Assembly (NCBI RefSeq): GCF_030813715.1
Contig: NZ_JAUSUZ010000001.1
Coordinates: 124,001-188,000 of the forward strand
Direction: 5' to 3'
DNA from: Catenuloplanes indicus
Lineage (GTDB): Bacteria; Actinomycetota; Actinomycetes; Mycobacteriales; Micromonosporaceae
DNA length: 64,000 bases
Shown here: piece by piece, positions 16,836 through 24,667 of the stretch
Layout of the letters: every line of letters begins with the position of its first letter
Numbering within the stretch: the first letter of the stretch is position 1
Translations under genes and position numbers: made by a program
The notes under the pieces: model-generated
What the model was told of the DNA's origin: nothing
Databases searched by the model: none
Seen by the model: only the letters and a program-made list of their open reading frames with translations

Positions 16836-18083
16836 TCAGGAGAACAGCGAGCGCCCCCAGAAGTCGTCGGCGGCGGGCAGACCGGGCGGGCAGGCGAAGA
16901 TCGCGCTGGACACGTGCCGGATGTATTCGTTGAGCGCGTCCCGGCGGGCCAGCGCGGTCTGCACCGGGATGAACTGGCGGCGCGGGTCGCGCTGATAGGC
17001 GATGAAGAACAGGCCCGCGTCCAGGCGGCCGAGCCCGTCGGAGCCGTCCACGTAGTTGTAGCCGCGGCGCAGCAGCCGGGCACCGCCGTGCGCGCTGGGA
17101 TGGGCGAGCCGCACGTGCGCGTCGGTGGCGATCACCGGCAGGCCGTCCGGGCCGGCGGCGGCCAGGTCGGGCTCGTCGAACTCGGCCGCGCCGGTCAGCG
17201 GTGCGCCGTCGCCCTTGGTGCGGCCGACGATCGCTTCCTGCTCGCGGAGGGACGTGCGGTCCCACGTTTCGATGATCATGCGGATCTTGCGGGTGACCAG
17301 GTAGGAACCGCCGGTCATCCAGTCCGGTCCGTCGCCTGCGTGGACCCACAGATGCTCGTCCAGCGCCGAGGCCTCCTCGGCCTTGAGGTTCGCGGTGCCG
17401 TCCTTGAAACCGAACAGGTTGCGCGGGGTCGGCTGCCCGGCCGAGGTCGACGACGTGCGCCCGAAGCCGAGCTGTGACCAGCGGACGCTGACCACGCCCA
17501 TGCCGATCCGGGCGAGGTTGCGGATCGCGTGCACCGCGACCTGCGGGTCGTGGGCGCACGCCTGCACGCAGATGTCGCCGCCGGAGATCGCCGGGTCGAG
17601 CGCGTCCCCGGGGAACCGCGGCAGCTCGGCCAGCGCGTCCGGCCGCCGGTCCGCGATGCCGAACCGGTCCCGGCCGTCCGCGTCGCGGAACAGGCCGGGG
17701 CCGAAACCGATGGTCAGCGTCAGGCCGGAGGCGGGCAGGCCGATCGCCTCGCCGGTGTCGTCCGGCGGCGCCTCCGGGACGCCGCCGACCGCGCCGTGGG
17801 TGCCGGCGTCCCGCCCGGCGGTCATCCGGGCCGCCGCGGCCGTCCACGCCTCCAGCATCGACACCAGATCCTCGCGGGTACGGGTGATGACGTCGAACGC
17901 CACGAAATGCAGCCGATCCTGCGCGGGCGTGACGATCCCGGCCTGATGGGCGCCGTAGAAAGGCAGGGCTGCGCCGGGGTCCGTTGCCGGCTCGTCCCGT
18001 CGCCGCACCGTCACGGCGCCGGCGGCGGCGATGCCCGCGGCACCGGCGCCGGCCAGCCCGAGGATGTTGCGCCGTTTCACCAC
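16836..18083 (-). CDS. efeB: EfeB, Dyp-type haem peroxidase (deferrochelatase)
   Basis: A 415-residue exported haem peroxidase of the ferrous iron uptake system. The N-terminus MVKRRNILGLAGAGAAGIAA looks like a twin-arginine-type signal with only KRR. The distal motif is GFKDGTANLKAEE with the catalytic Asp, the proximal haem ligand is in DAHVRLAHPSAHGGARLLRR, and FFIAYQRDPRRQFIPVQTAL closes the domain. It is the last gene of efeUOB, 28 bases after efeO. It is thought to oxidise Fe(II) or release iron from haem for EfeO/EfeU. The BlaI gene starts 42 bases downstream. Confidence 0.94.
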   Translation of the reverse strand: MVKRRNILGLAGAGAAGIAAAGAVTVRRRDEPATDPGAALPFYGAHQAGIVTPAQDRLHFVAFDVITRTREDLVSMLEAWTAAAARMTAGRDAGTHGAVGGVPEAPPDDTGEAIGLPASGLTLTIGFGPGLFRDADGRDRFGIADRRPDALAELPRFPGDALDPAISGGDICVQACAHDPQVAVHAIRNLARIGMGVVSVRWSQLGFGRTSSTSAGQPTPRNLFGFKDGTANLKAEEASALDEHLWVHAGDGPDWMTGGSYLVTRKIRMIIETWDRTSLREQEAIVGRTKGDGAPLTGAAEFDEPDLAAAGPDGLPVIATDAHVRLAHPSAHGGARLLRRGYNYVDGSDGLGRLDAGLFFIAYQRDPRRQFIPVQTALARRDALNEYIRHVSSAIFACPPGLPAADDFWGRSLFS

Positions 18084-18111
18084 ACGACCTTTCCGGGGGT
18101 ACGGGTGCGGG

Positions 18112-19233
18112 CTACTTGCTCGCGACGAGCGCCGCGACCGTGCTGATCGGCTCCGCGAGCGCGTTGATGTCGTCGCTGAGCCGCTTGAGGTCCGCGTCGG
18201 TGAGCTCGGTGTGCAGCTTCCAGCCGTCGCCGGCCCGGTGGGCCTCGAGCGAGGCGACTACCGCGGCGAACCGGGTGTCGAGCATGGCGACCAGCGCCGG
18301 GTCCCTGGCCTCCAGGGCCGGGCGCAGCGCGGCGATCGCGGCCCTGGAGCCCTCGACGTTGGCGGCGAAATCCCACAGGTCGGTGTGCGAGTACCGGTCC
18401 TCCTCGCCGGTGATCTTGCCGGTGGCGACCTCGTCGAGCAGCTCCTTCGCGCCGTTGGCCAGCTGCAGCGGGGACAGCGTGGTGGTGTTCGCCAGGTCGA
18501 CGATCCGGTGCACGTCCGCGACGAGCTTGTCCGCGGTCGGCCCGGACGCGCTGATGTCGCCGGTCTCCCAGAGGTCCTTTTCCAGCCGGTGGTACCCGGT
18601 GAACTCCTGGCCCGGCTCCAGGTCGTTCTCGCGGCCGTCGATGGCCGGATCGAGGTCGCCGAAGATCTCCGCGACCGGTTCGATGCGCTCCCAGTAGGTG
18701 CGGGCGACCGGGAACAGCGCCTTGGCACTCGCGACGTCGCCGGCCTTGACGGCGGCGGCGAATTCCGTGGTCTTCTCGATCAGCGCACCGGTCTGGCTCT
18801 TGACGTACCGCTGGTAGTCGGTGGTGGCCTGGGCGAGTTTCGCGTCGTCGGTCAGCGGTGCGGCCGAGCCGGTGGCGGTGAACGCGGCGCGGATGCCGCG
18901 GCCGGCCATGCCCGGCTTGCACGCGGTCTCGTAACTGCCGGCCGGCAGTTCGACGATGAGGTCGCGGGACAGGCCGGGCGCGATGTTCTCGACCTCGCCC
19001 ATGATCCGGTCGCCGGCCGCGTACACGTAGAACTCGGTGACCTTGCTGCCCTTGTTGGCGACCGTGAAGGTGACGGTCCCGGCCGCTGTCTCGGCCGCGC
19101 CGACGTCGCAGGCGGTGTCGGTGGCGGCGACCGTGATCGTACCGTCGGAGGTTTGCCGGTCCTGGGTGTTCGCGCCGCAGGCGGCGAGCAGCAGCGTCGC
19201 GGACACGGCGGTCAGCAGGCGGGTGGTGCGCAC
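18112..19233 (-). CDS. efeO: EfeO, cupredoxin-M75 iron-binding lipoprotein
   Basis: A 373-residue extracytoplasmic iron-binding component. It has an LLLAACGANTQ lipobox, an N-terminal cupredoxin-like domain (TFTVANKGSKVTEFYVYAAG to the lone Cys in YETACKPGMAG), and a C-terminal imelysin-like M75 domain with ARTYWERIEPVAEIFGDLDP, EFTGYHRLEKDLWE and the HxxE-type iron site. The GTG start at 19233 is supported by AGGAG 5 bases upstream. The gene lies between efeU and efeB; the 94-base gap to efeU contains a long inverted repeat. Confidence 0.94.
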   Translation of the reverse strand: MRTTRLLTAVSATLLLAACGANTQDRQTSDGTITVAATDTACDVGAAETAAGTVTFTVANKGSKVTEFYVYAAGDRIMGEVENIAPGLSRDLIVELPAGSYETACKPGMAGRGIRAAFTATGSAAPLTDDAKLAQATTDYQRYVKSQTGALIEKTTEFAAAVKAGDVASAKALFPVARTYWERIEPVAEIFGDLDPAIDGRENDLEPGQEFTGYHRLEKDLWETGDISASGPTADKLVADVHRIVDLANTTTLSPLQLANGAKELLDEVATGKITGEEDRYSHTDLWDFAANVEGSRAAIAALRPALEARDPALVAMLDTRFAAVVASLEAHRAGDGWKLHTELTDADLKRLSDDINALAEPISTVAALVASK

Positions 19234-19249
19234 GGAGTCTCCTAGGTCT

Positions 19250-19323
19250 GTTTCGAAGTGGGGGTCGCAGCGAGGCGTGTATCGAAGTGGGGCTCGCCGC
19301 AGTCCGGCCATCCACTTCGATAC
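19250..19323. repeat. Direct repeat plus 12-bp inverted repeat between efeU and efeO
   Basis: The stretch TCGAAGTGGGG(G/C)TCGC occurs twice in tandem (about 19251-19267 and 19282-19297). The second copy is also one arm of a perfect 12-base dyad, GTATCGAAGTGG (19279-19290) and CCACTTCGATAC (19312-19323), with a 21-base loop. The hairpin lies directly after the efeU stop in the message, so it could be an attenuator or an mRNA-processing stem setting the efeU to efeO ratio. Confidence 0.55.
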
Positions 19324-19327
19324 AGGG

Positions 19328-20149
19328 CTAGCTGGCGGTGACGGGGGCCGGCGTGCGGTGCGGCCGGAGGAAGAGCACGAGAACGGGAATGCCGTAGGCG
19401 AGCCAGGCGGCGGTCTCCAGCACGGTCGGCGTGGGCGTCAGGTTGACCATGCCGCGCAGCAGCTCGGCGTACCAGGAGTCGGGCGGGAGGACACCGCTGA
19501 TGTCGAACGCGTACGTGTCGAGTCCGGGCAGCACACCGGCCTCCTGGAGGTCGTGCACGCCGTACTTGGCGATGCCGGCGGCGACCAGGACCAGCAGAGC
19601 GCCGGTCCAGGTGAAGAAGCGGGTCAGGTTGATGCGCATCGCGCTGGTGTAGAGCAGCCAGCCCAGCGCGACCGCGGTGAGCAGGCCGAGCGAGATCCCG
19701 ATCAGCGGCTGCACGGTGCTCGCGGTGCCCTGTGCGGCCGCGTAGAACAGGATCGCGGTCTCCAGGCCCTCGCGGACCACGGACAGGAACGCGACCGCGA
19801 CGACCGCGAACGGCCCGACCCGGATCGCTTCCTCGAGGCGCCCGCGCAGCTCACCGGCGATCCGGCGGGCCATCCGCCGCATCCAGAAGATCATCCAGGT
19901 GACGAAGACGACGGCGGTCAGTGACGCGATCGCCTCGAACAGTTCCTTGTCGCCGGATGCCAGCCGGGCCACGCCGGCCTGCAGCAGGGCCGCGAACCCG
20001 ACCGCGAGCGCCGCGGCGGCCGCTACCCCCGCCCAGACGAGCCGGAGCAGGTGCGTGCGACCGGACTTGACCAGGAACGCGACCAGAATGGACACCACCA
20101 GGGTGATCTCCAGGCCTTCGCGCAGACCGATCAGGTAGATCGCGGTCAT
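19328..20149 (-). CDS. efeU: EfeU, FTR1-family ferrous iron permease
   Basis: A 273-residue inner-membrane iron permease with seven hydrophobic segments and the two REGLE iron motifs, GLREGLEITLVVSILVAF near residue 10 and LSVVREGLETAILFYAA near residue 130. A basic loop (WMRRMARRIAGELRGRLEE) separates the halves, as usual. ATG 20149 follows GGAG at 7 bases. It heads the efeUOB operon, and an IdeR-like iron box lies 10 bases upstream, so iron repression is likely. Confidence 0.94.
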   Translation of the reverse strand: MTAIYLIGLREGLEITLVVSILVAFLVKSGRTHLLRLVWAGVAAAAALAVGFAALLQAGVARLASGDKELFEAIASLTAVVFVTWMIFWMRRMARRIAGELRGRLEEAIRVGPFAVVAVAFLSVVREGLETAILFYAAAQGTASTVQPLIGISLGLLTAVALGWLLYTSAMRINLTRFFTWTGALLVLVAAGIAKYGVHDLQEAGVLPGLDTYAFDISGVLPPDSWYAELLRGMVNLTPTPTVLETAAWLAYGIPVLVLFLRPHRTPAPVTAS

Positions 20150-20158
20150 CGCCGCTCC

Positions 20159-20177
20159 TAAGGTAAGCCAAGCCTAA
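20159..20177 (-). promoter_or_regulatory. IdeR/DtxR iron box of efeUOB
   Basis: On the minus strand the site reads TTAGGCTTGGCTTACCTTA, matching 15 of 19 positions of the DtxR/IdeR consensus TTAGGTTAGGCTAACCTAA. It is only 10 bases upstream of the efeU start codon, so a bound repressor would block the transcription start. Confidence 0.85.
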
Positions 20178-20196
20178 CTACGGGCCAGGCCACCTT

Positions 20197-20216
20197 CTTC
20201 TATTGCTTTGTAGAAG
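20197..20216. promoter_or_regulatory. Short dyad upstream of efeU
   Basis: CTTCTA and TAGAAG form a 6-base dyad around an 8-base centre, in the AT-richest part of the efeU upstream region. The minus-strand form contains TTCTACA, reminiscent of BlaI-type half sites, and TTGACT (a possible -35) overlaps it. It could be an operator for the BlaI-like protein encoded just after efeB, or part of the promoter or of the M56 gene's terminator. Confidence 0.3.
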
Positions 20217-20242
20217 TCAAGTCGTGTGTACCTCGCCACGTC

Positions 20243-21163
20243 CTATCGCGCCGCGCTGAGCAGCTCGGCGAGGTCCCACACGCACTCACCGGTCCAGATC
20301 ACGGAGAACACCGCGATCGCGGCCAGCACGGCGACCAGGAGCCAGGAGCCGCGCCGGCGGGGCCCGAGCAGGCACGCGACACGGCGCGGCACCGCGCCGG
20401 CACGCCGCAGGTCGCGCGCCGCGGGAGCCATCCGCAGCCCCGCCTCACCGCGCCCGGCGGCGACCAGCGCGGCGGCCCCGATCGCGGTGGCCACCGTCCG
20501 CCGGTCGCGCAGCGCGCCGGCCGCGATCTCGTCCGCCGCGCGTTCCACCAGGTACTCCATCCGGCGCGCGGACAAGCGGAAGACCGGATGGAGCGCGACC
20601 GCGAAACGCACCGCGCCGGCGAGGTGATGATGGCGATGGGTGAGGTGCGCACGCTCGTGCGCGAGCAGTGCCGCGTACTGGCGGGCGTCGAGCGCGTCGC
20701 GCATGGCGGTGGTGATCACGATCCGGCCGGTGCCGATCGGCACCGCGAACGCGTCCGCCTCCGCGGCGTGGATCAGGACCACACCGTTGGCGTCCGCGTC
20801 GAGCCGCAGGTAGGGGCGGGCGGCCGCGAGGTCCTGCCGGTATCGCCGCACCGCGCGGGCCAGGGCCGTGACGGCGGCGGCGAGCAGCACCGCGGACAGT
20901 CCGGTGATCCACGGGACCCGCGCGGTGTCATGGCGGACCACGGCGTCGGACCAGCCGAGCGTACGGCCGGCAAGCGGCTGCTCAGCGAGCGCCTTGAGCG
21001 TGAACACCGCCAGGTTCGCCGTGGAGGCGGCGGCCGCGCCCGCGATCGACCAGGCGAGGAACGGCACGGCGACCTCGGGCCGCAAGCGGTCCGCGACGGA
21101 CCGGACGGCGATGGCCAGCACCGCCGGGCAGACGACGACGGACAGGATGAAGTGGTCGAGCAC
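20243..21163 (-). CDS. M56-family (BlaR1-like) membrane metalloprotease
   Basis: A 306-residue membrane protease with hydrophobic segments at the N-terminus (FILSVVVCPAVLAIAV), near residue 90 and at the C-terminus (GSWLLVAVLAAIAVFSVI). The zinc motif is in AALLAHERAHLTHRHHHLAG, with the downstream acidic ligand in EYLVERAADEIAAGAL. There is no penicillin-binding sensor domain, so it is the short form common in actinomycetes. GTG 21163 is chosen because GGAGGAGG lies 10 bases upstream; the alternative ATG at 21217 would include the upstream palindrome. Such proteases normally inactivate a BlaI repressor. Confidence 0.87.
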   Translation of the reverse strand: MLDHFILSVVVCPAVLAIAVRSVADRLRPEVAVPFLAWSIAGAAAASTANLAVFTLKALAEQPLAGRTLGWSDAVVRHDTARVPWITGLSAVLLAAAVTALARAVRRYRQDLAAARPYLRLDADANGVVLIHAAEADAFAVPIGTGRIVITTAMRDALDARQYAALLAHERAHLTHRHHHLAGAVRFAVALHPVFRLSARRMEYLVERAADEIAAGALRDRRTVATAIGAAALVAAGRGEAGLRMAPAARDLRRAGAVPRRVACLLGPRRRGSWLLVAVLAAIAVFSVIWTGECVWDLAELLSAAR

Positions 21164-21194
21164 CGTCGGCGTGCCTCCTCCGGGCAGTGGCTGA

Positions 21195-21214
21195 ATGTTA
21201 GGCGACCCTAACAT
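21195..21214. promoter_or_regulatory. 20-bp perfect palindrome upstream of the M56 gene
   Basis: ATGTTAGG and CCTAACAT are perfect 8-base arms around CGAC, 31 bases upstream of the GTG start, at core promoter distance. The half site TTAGG resembles a DtxR half site but the spacing is too short, so a different dimeric repressor, possibly the BlaI-like protein, is more likely. Confidence 0.5.
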
Positions 21215-21352
21215 CACGGTTGCCGGGCGAGAGGCGACGCGGTTCCCGCCCGCAGCCGAGACGCGGGATGGGGACCCGCGCTCCCGGGGGCGGGATCATC
21301 ACTGCCGGCTGCGGCGCTCGGCTGCCGGCAGGCCGGCGGGCGTGCCGTGCGG

Positions 21353-22129
21353 TCAGCGCGGTGCGTGCGGCGGGCAGCCGAGCCGGTGCGGGGCGAGTGC
21401 GAGGTCGTCGATCCAAACGTCGAAGCCGGCCGGGGTGGTGCCGGCCTGGTAGAGCTGCCAGCCGATCCTGACGGTGGTGACGGTGGGGAGCACGAACGGC
21501 ACGTCGGCACCGCCGTGCTCCTGCCCGGAGGCGGACAGCGCCGGGGTGACCGGGTCGCCGAGCCAGACCTGCACCCGGTTGCCGTCCCGGTCCAGCAGCC
21601 ACTCCACGCACTGCCAGCGGCCGGCCAGGGCCGGGGCGGACTCCTGCCAGTCGGTCCAGTCGCCAGTGGGGCCGCCGTCCGCGCCGATGCCCCACAGTGC
21701 CCGGCCGGCCGGGGGTACCCACTGGCCGCCGAGCGGCCGTACCACCTCGGCGCTGCCGGTCCCGGTCGCCTCGACCAGGGTGAAATGCGCCCAGTCCGGT
21801 GCGGTGGGGAAGGCGGCCACCCGCACGCGCATGCGGCCGTAGAGCTGGGTGCCGGGCACGGTGAGGTCGTTGACGGTCAGGAATGCGCGGCCGTTGTCCC
21901 GCGTGCGCACGTGCAGGACCTTGCCGTCGTGTGCCCGGCGCTCGACGGTGAGCGTGCCGTTGCGGGTGTCGATGCCCCACGCCATGCTGCTCGCGCCGCC
22001 GGCCGGGAGGCGCTCGAAGTCCTCGCAGAACAGCAGCTGCCGCTCGGGGGTGCAGGAGCCGCCTGCTCCGCCCGCGTCGGCCGAGGGGAGGAGGAGGGCG
22101 AGGGCGGCGAGGGCGGTGAGCGTTTTCAC
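21353..22129 (-). CDS. Secreted Cip1-like beta-sandwich protein
   Basis: A 258-residue secreted protein with a Sec signal (MKTLTALAALALLLPSADA) and a lectin/hydrolase-like beta-sandwich. The segments LLFCEDFERLPAGGASSMAW, AHFTLVEATGTGSAEVVRPL, LWGIGADGGPTGDWTDWQES and WQCVEWLLDRDGNRVQVWLG recall the fungal/actinobacterial Cip1 core protein found with cellulases, whose activity is unsettled. Four Cys suggest disulphides. No polysaccharide-degradation genes are adjacent. The family call rests on remembered sequence pattern. Confidence 0.6.
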   Translation of the reverse strand: MKTLTALAALALLLPSADAGGAGGSCTPERQLLFCEDFERLPAGGASSMAWGIDTRNGTLTVERRAHDGKVLHVRTRDNGRAFLTVNDLTVPGTQLYGRMRVRVAAFPTAPDWAHFTLVEATGTGSAEVVRPLGGQWVPPAGRALWGIGADGGPTGDWTDWQESAPALAGRWQCVEWLLDRDGNRVQVWLGDPVTPALSASGQEHGGADVPFVLPTVTTVRIGWQLYQAGTTPAGFDVWIDDLALAPHRLGCPPHAPR

Positions 22130-22156
22130 CCGGCCATTATATCGACGGATAGCGAT

Positions 22157-22597
22157 CTATGGGGTGCGCCGGTGGCCGCCTGCCAGACGCGCGGCCACCC
22201 GGCGTGCCGCCTTCTCGCCCGCACGCTGACGGATCAGCCCTTCCTTGGCCGCACCGCGCACGGTGGCGACCACGGACCCACCGCTCCGCGCCAGGGTCAC
22301 CGTCACGACCGCCGGGTTCATGTTCAGCAGGCCCGCACCGATCACGGCCTGCAACTCGCCGACCGGGCTGCCCAGCTCCGCCAGGGTCCGCGCGGCCAGG
22401 CCGGCCGCGGCCGGCAACGACTGCGGCAGCTCCACGGTCGTCTCGTAGATGTCGGCGCGCAGCCTGCGCGCTGCCGATGCGGCGCCGCGGACGCCGCCGG
22501 CCCGTCCGGCCGGGCCCGCCCCCGCGAACCCGCCGGCCGCGCCCAGCGCCGCGAGCCCGTCGACGAGCAGCCGGTTCTCATCCGGTGTCAGTTCCAT
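22157..22597 (-). CDS. Hypothetical protein
   Basis: A 146-residue protein starting MELTPDENRLLVDGLAALGA. It has a Gly/Ala-rich linker, then DIYETTVELPQSLPAAAGLA, LNMNPAVVTVTLARSGGSVV and a basic C-terminus (KEGLIRQRAGEKAARRVAAR). No signal peptide or membrane segment is seen, and no family is recognised. The frame stays open upstream to 22855, but that part is Arg-rich and lacks coding character. The start has no good ribosome site. Confidence 0.5.
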   Translation of the reverse strand: MELTPDENRLLVDGLAALGAAGGFAGAGPAGRAGGVRGAASAARRLRADIYETTVELPQSLPAAAGLAARTLAELGSPVGELQAVIGAGLLNMNPAVVTVTLARSGGSVVATVRGAAKEGLIRQRAGEKAARRVAARLAGGHRRTP

Positions 22598-22860
22598 GGT
22601 GTCCAGTAGATCAATCGCTCGCAACGGCCGGTGACCAGCCGAGACGGCGGGGCGCGTCCGGGCCGGCGCGACTCGCGCCCGGGGTGTGAAGCGATCTTGA
22701 CAGGGTGGTTGCAGTCCATCGACACGCGTTGACCGTTTCCGGTGGTGCAGAAGCGTCGAAGCTCCTCGACCAGGAGGTCTTTCGATGAAGAGGCGCTCGC
22801 CGGCGCGGCACTGATCGGCGCCGCCCCGGCGACGTAGCCGGTCACGCACCGGCACGGGAG

Positions 22861-23730
22861 GTGATGCACCGAATCGTCGGCGAACAGTGCGAGGCGTTGC
22901 GCCGTAACGGATCGGCGGACCTGTCCGACCTGTCGTTCCGGGTCTCGGCCGGGGTCGCGGCGGAGGTGATCGGGCTGACCGAGGGGCGCGGCGACCTGAC
23001 CCGCCGGATCCAGCGGTTCTTCGACGACATTCCGCACGGGACGGCGCGTGGTCTGCGCGGGATGCGCGAACAGTCCCGCGCGATCGGCGTCAACGTGGCC
23101 TTCTACCTCCGCGACATCCGGCCCAACGTGGCGGCCCGGCGACGGAGGCGACGCGATGACCTGATCTCCCACCTGATCGACGCCGGGCGCTCGACCATGG
23201 AGATCATGACCGAGATCGTGACGTACGCCGGCGCCGGCATGGTCACCACCCGTGAGTTCATCACGGTGGCGGCCTGGCACCTGTTCGAGGACGACGCGCT
23301 GCGGACCCGCTATCCGGCGGCCGGGGAGCCGGAGCGGCACGCGATCCTGCACGAGATCCTGCGCCTGGAGCCGGTCGTCGGAACGATCTCCCGGAGAACG
23401 ACCGCGCCGATGGACCTGGCCGGACGTGCCGTCCCGGCCGGCACGCTGGTCGACGTCGAGGTGACGTCGGTCAACGCCGACCCGGCCGCCGCCGGCGAGC
23501 AGCCCGACACGGTTTGCCCGGGCCGGGACCTGGGCGCCGGCCTGTCGTTCGGCGACGGCGCCCACCGCTGCCCCGGTGCGCACCTGGCCATCCAGGAGAG
23601 CGACATCTTCCTCGCCCGGCTGTTCGCGATGCCGGGGGTGCGGATGACCCGCCGGCCCGAGGTGCGCATCCAGCCGATGGTCGCCGCGTACGAGCGGACC
23701 GGCCTGCGCGTCAGCGTCGACCCGGCCTGA
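22861..23730 (+). CDS. Cytochrome P450, N-terminally truncated
   Basis: About 289 residues of a bacterial P450, roughly 100-110 short at the N-terminus. Present are the helix-I-like TYAGAGMVTTREFITVAAWH, the K-helix ExxR in AILHEILRLEPVV, and the haem-Cys loop SFGDGAHRCPGAHLAIQES. Missing are the substrate-recognition B-C region and the C-helix WxxxR that contacts haem. An in-frame stop at 22786 closes the frame upstream, and no P450-like text precedes MMHRIV. GTG 22861 and ATG 22864 are the only starts, without a clear ribosome site. It is probably a pseudogene. It has no obvious partner nearby. Confidence 0.6.
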   Translation: MMHRIVGEQCEALRRNGSADLSDLSFRVSAGVAAEVIGLTEGRGDLTRRIQRFFDDIPHGTARGLRGMREQSRAIGVNVAFYLRDIRPNVAARRRRRRDDLISHLIDAGRSTMEIMTEIVTYAGAGMVTTREFITVAAWHLFEDDALRTRYPAAGEPERHAILHEILRLEPVVGTISRRTTAPMDLAGRAVPAGTLVDVEVTSVNADPAAAGEQPDTVCPGRDLGAGLSFGDGAHRCPGAHLAIQESDIFLARLFAMPGVRMTRRPEVRIQPMVAAYERTGLRVSVDPA

Positions 23731-23734
23731 CCGT

Positions 23735-23784
23735 GATCCAGGCGTCACTCAGGTAGCCGTAACGACGTGGGTGACACCTGGATC
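23735..23784. terminator. Long inverted repeat after the truncated P450
   Basis: GATCCAGGCGTCAC (23735-23748) and GTGACACCTGGATC (23771-23784) pair at 13 of 14 positions around a 22-base loop, starting 4 bases after the P450 stop. It can act as a terminator. The remaining bases to 23919 show nothing. Confidence 0.5.
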
Positions 23785-23919
23785 GTCGCGCGGTCGGCAA
23801 CCGCCGGGCTCCGGCAGCACTCTCCGGCCGGCTACCGGCGGAAACACGGTTACCGAACACCCCGGAACATCGTCTCGTCGAGGCCGGCCGAGGATCGAAG
23901 AGCCGTTCCGCGGCAGAGA

Positions 23920-24570
23920 TCAGTGCTCCGGGCCGCGTGCCTCGGCGAACATGGCCATGAGGTCCGGCGATGCGTCAGGATCGCGAGCACCCCAGAAGCG
24001 GCGACTTGCTTGCAGTAGCTCACGTGAAACCTCACGCCGATACCGCCGGCGGCCGCCGACTGCGACGAAAGCTGCGGCGATCAACCGCTCGGCGTCAGCC
24101 GGCAGGCCGGCGTCGCCCATCGCGGGCAGTAGCAGGAGCAGGCGCTCCGCCGCGCTCCGGGTGGGATCGGGCTGATGCGCGACGGACACGAGGTCCCGCC
24201 ACGAGTACGCCGGCCCTCGGAAGTGCCCCTCGAGCGCTGCCAGCGTGACCACCATGTCGGTGCCTGCCGGTTGCAGGAGATAGTCCCAGCCCGCGTCTGT
24301 CCCGACATTGCGAAAGACCACATGAAGGCGGTAGCCGGAGGCGAGCCGCAGGGTGATGAACGGCCAGCTGTCCGGGTGGTGCAGTTTCTCCGCGTAGGCC
24401 TCGACGTCAGCGGGATCGGCGTCGAACGCGACGGCCGCGGTTCTGGAGCCGCCCACGGAGAGCAGGAACGCCGGCCAGAACAGCTCGTCCGCCGGCCATG
24501 AACCGGCGTCGGTGGGCACGGAGTCATCGACCGGCGGCTGGAAGCCGCGCAGATAGCGCCGCAGAGACAC
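23920..24570 (-). CDS. Hypothetical protein
   Basis: About 216 residues if GTG 24570 is the start (VSLRRYLRGFQPPVDDSVPT). The frame continues upstream, so the start is uncertain. The body is globular and well composed: ELFWPAFLLSVGGSRTAAVA, WPFITLRLASGYRLHVVFRN, WDYLLQPAGTDMVVTLAALE, then a helical, Arg-rich tail. No family is recognised; the general character recalls immunity or SUKH-like proteins, but no motif proves it. It follows the carboxylesterase on the same strand after 97 bases. Confidence 0.5.
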   Translation of the reverse strand: MSLRRYLRGFQPPVDDSVPTDAGSWPADELFWPAFLLSVGGSRTAAVAFDADPADVEAYAEKLHHPDSWPFITLRLASGYRLHVVFRNVGTDAGWDYLLQPAGTDMVVTLAALEGHFRGPAYSWRDLVSVAHQPDPTRSAAERLLLLLPAMGDAGLPADAERLIAAAFVAVGGRRRYRREVSRELLQASRRFWGARDPDASPDLMAMFAEARGPEH

Positions 24571-24667
24571 CGCGGCAGTCTGCCAGACCGCCACCGGATC
24601 CTGTGCGCGGGATGTCCTGGCACCGGATGGCCGGCCGCCGCCGCCGTCACGGCGGCGACGGCGAGGC

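Noticed and set aside
22784-22813. 9-codon frame with a strong GGAGG site ahead of the truncated P450
   Set aside because: It stops before the P450 and is out of frame; it may be a remnant of the lost start, but nothing supports a function.
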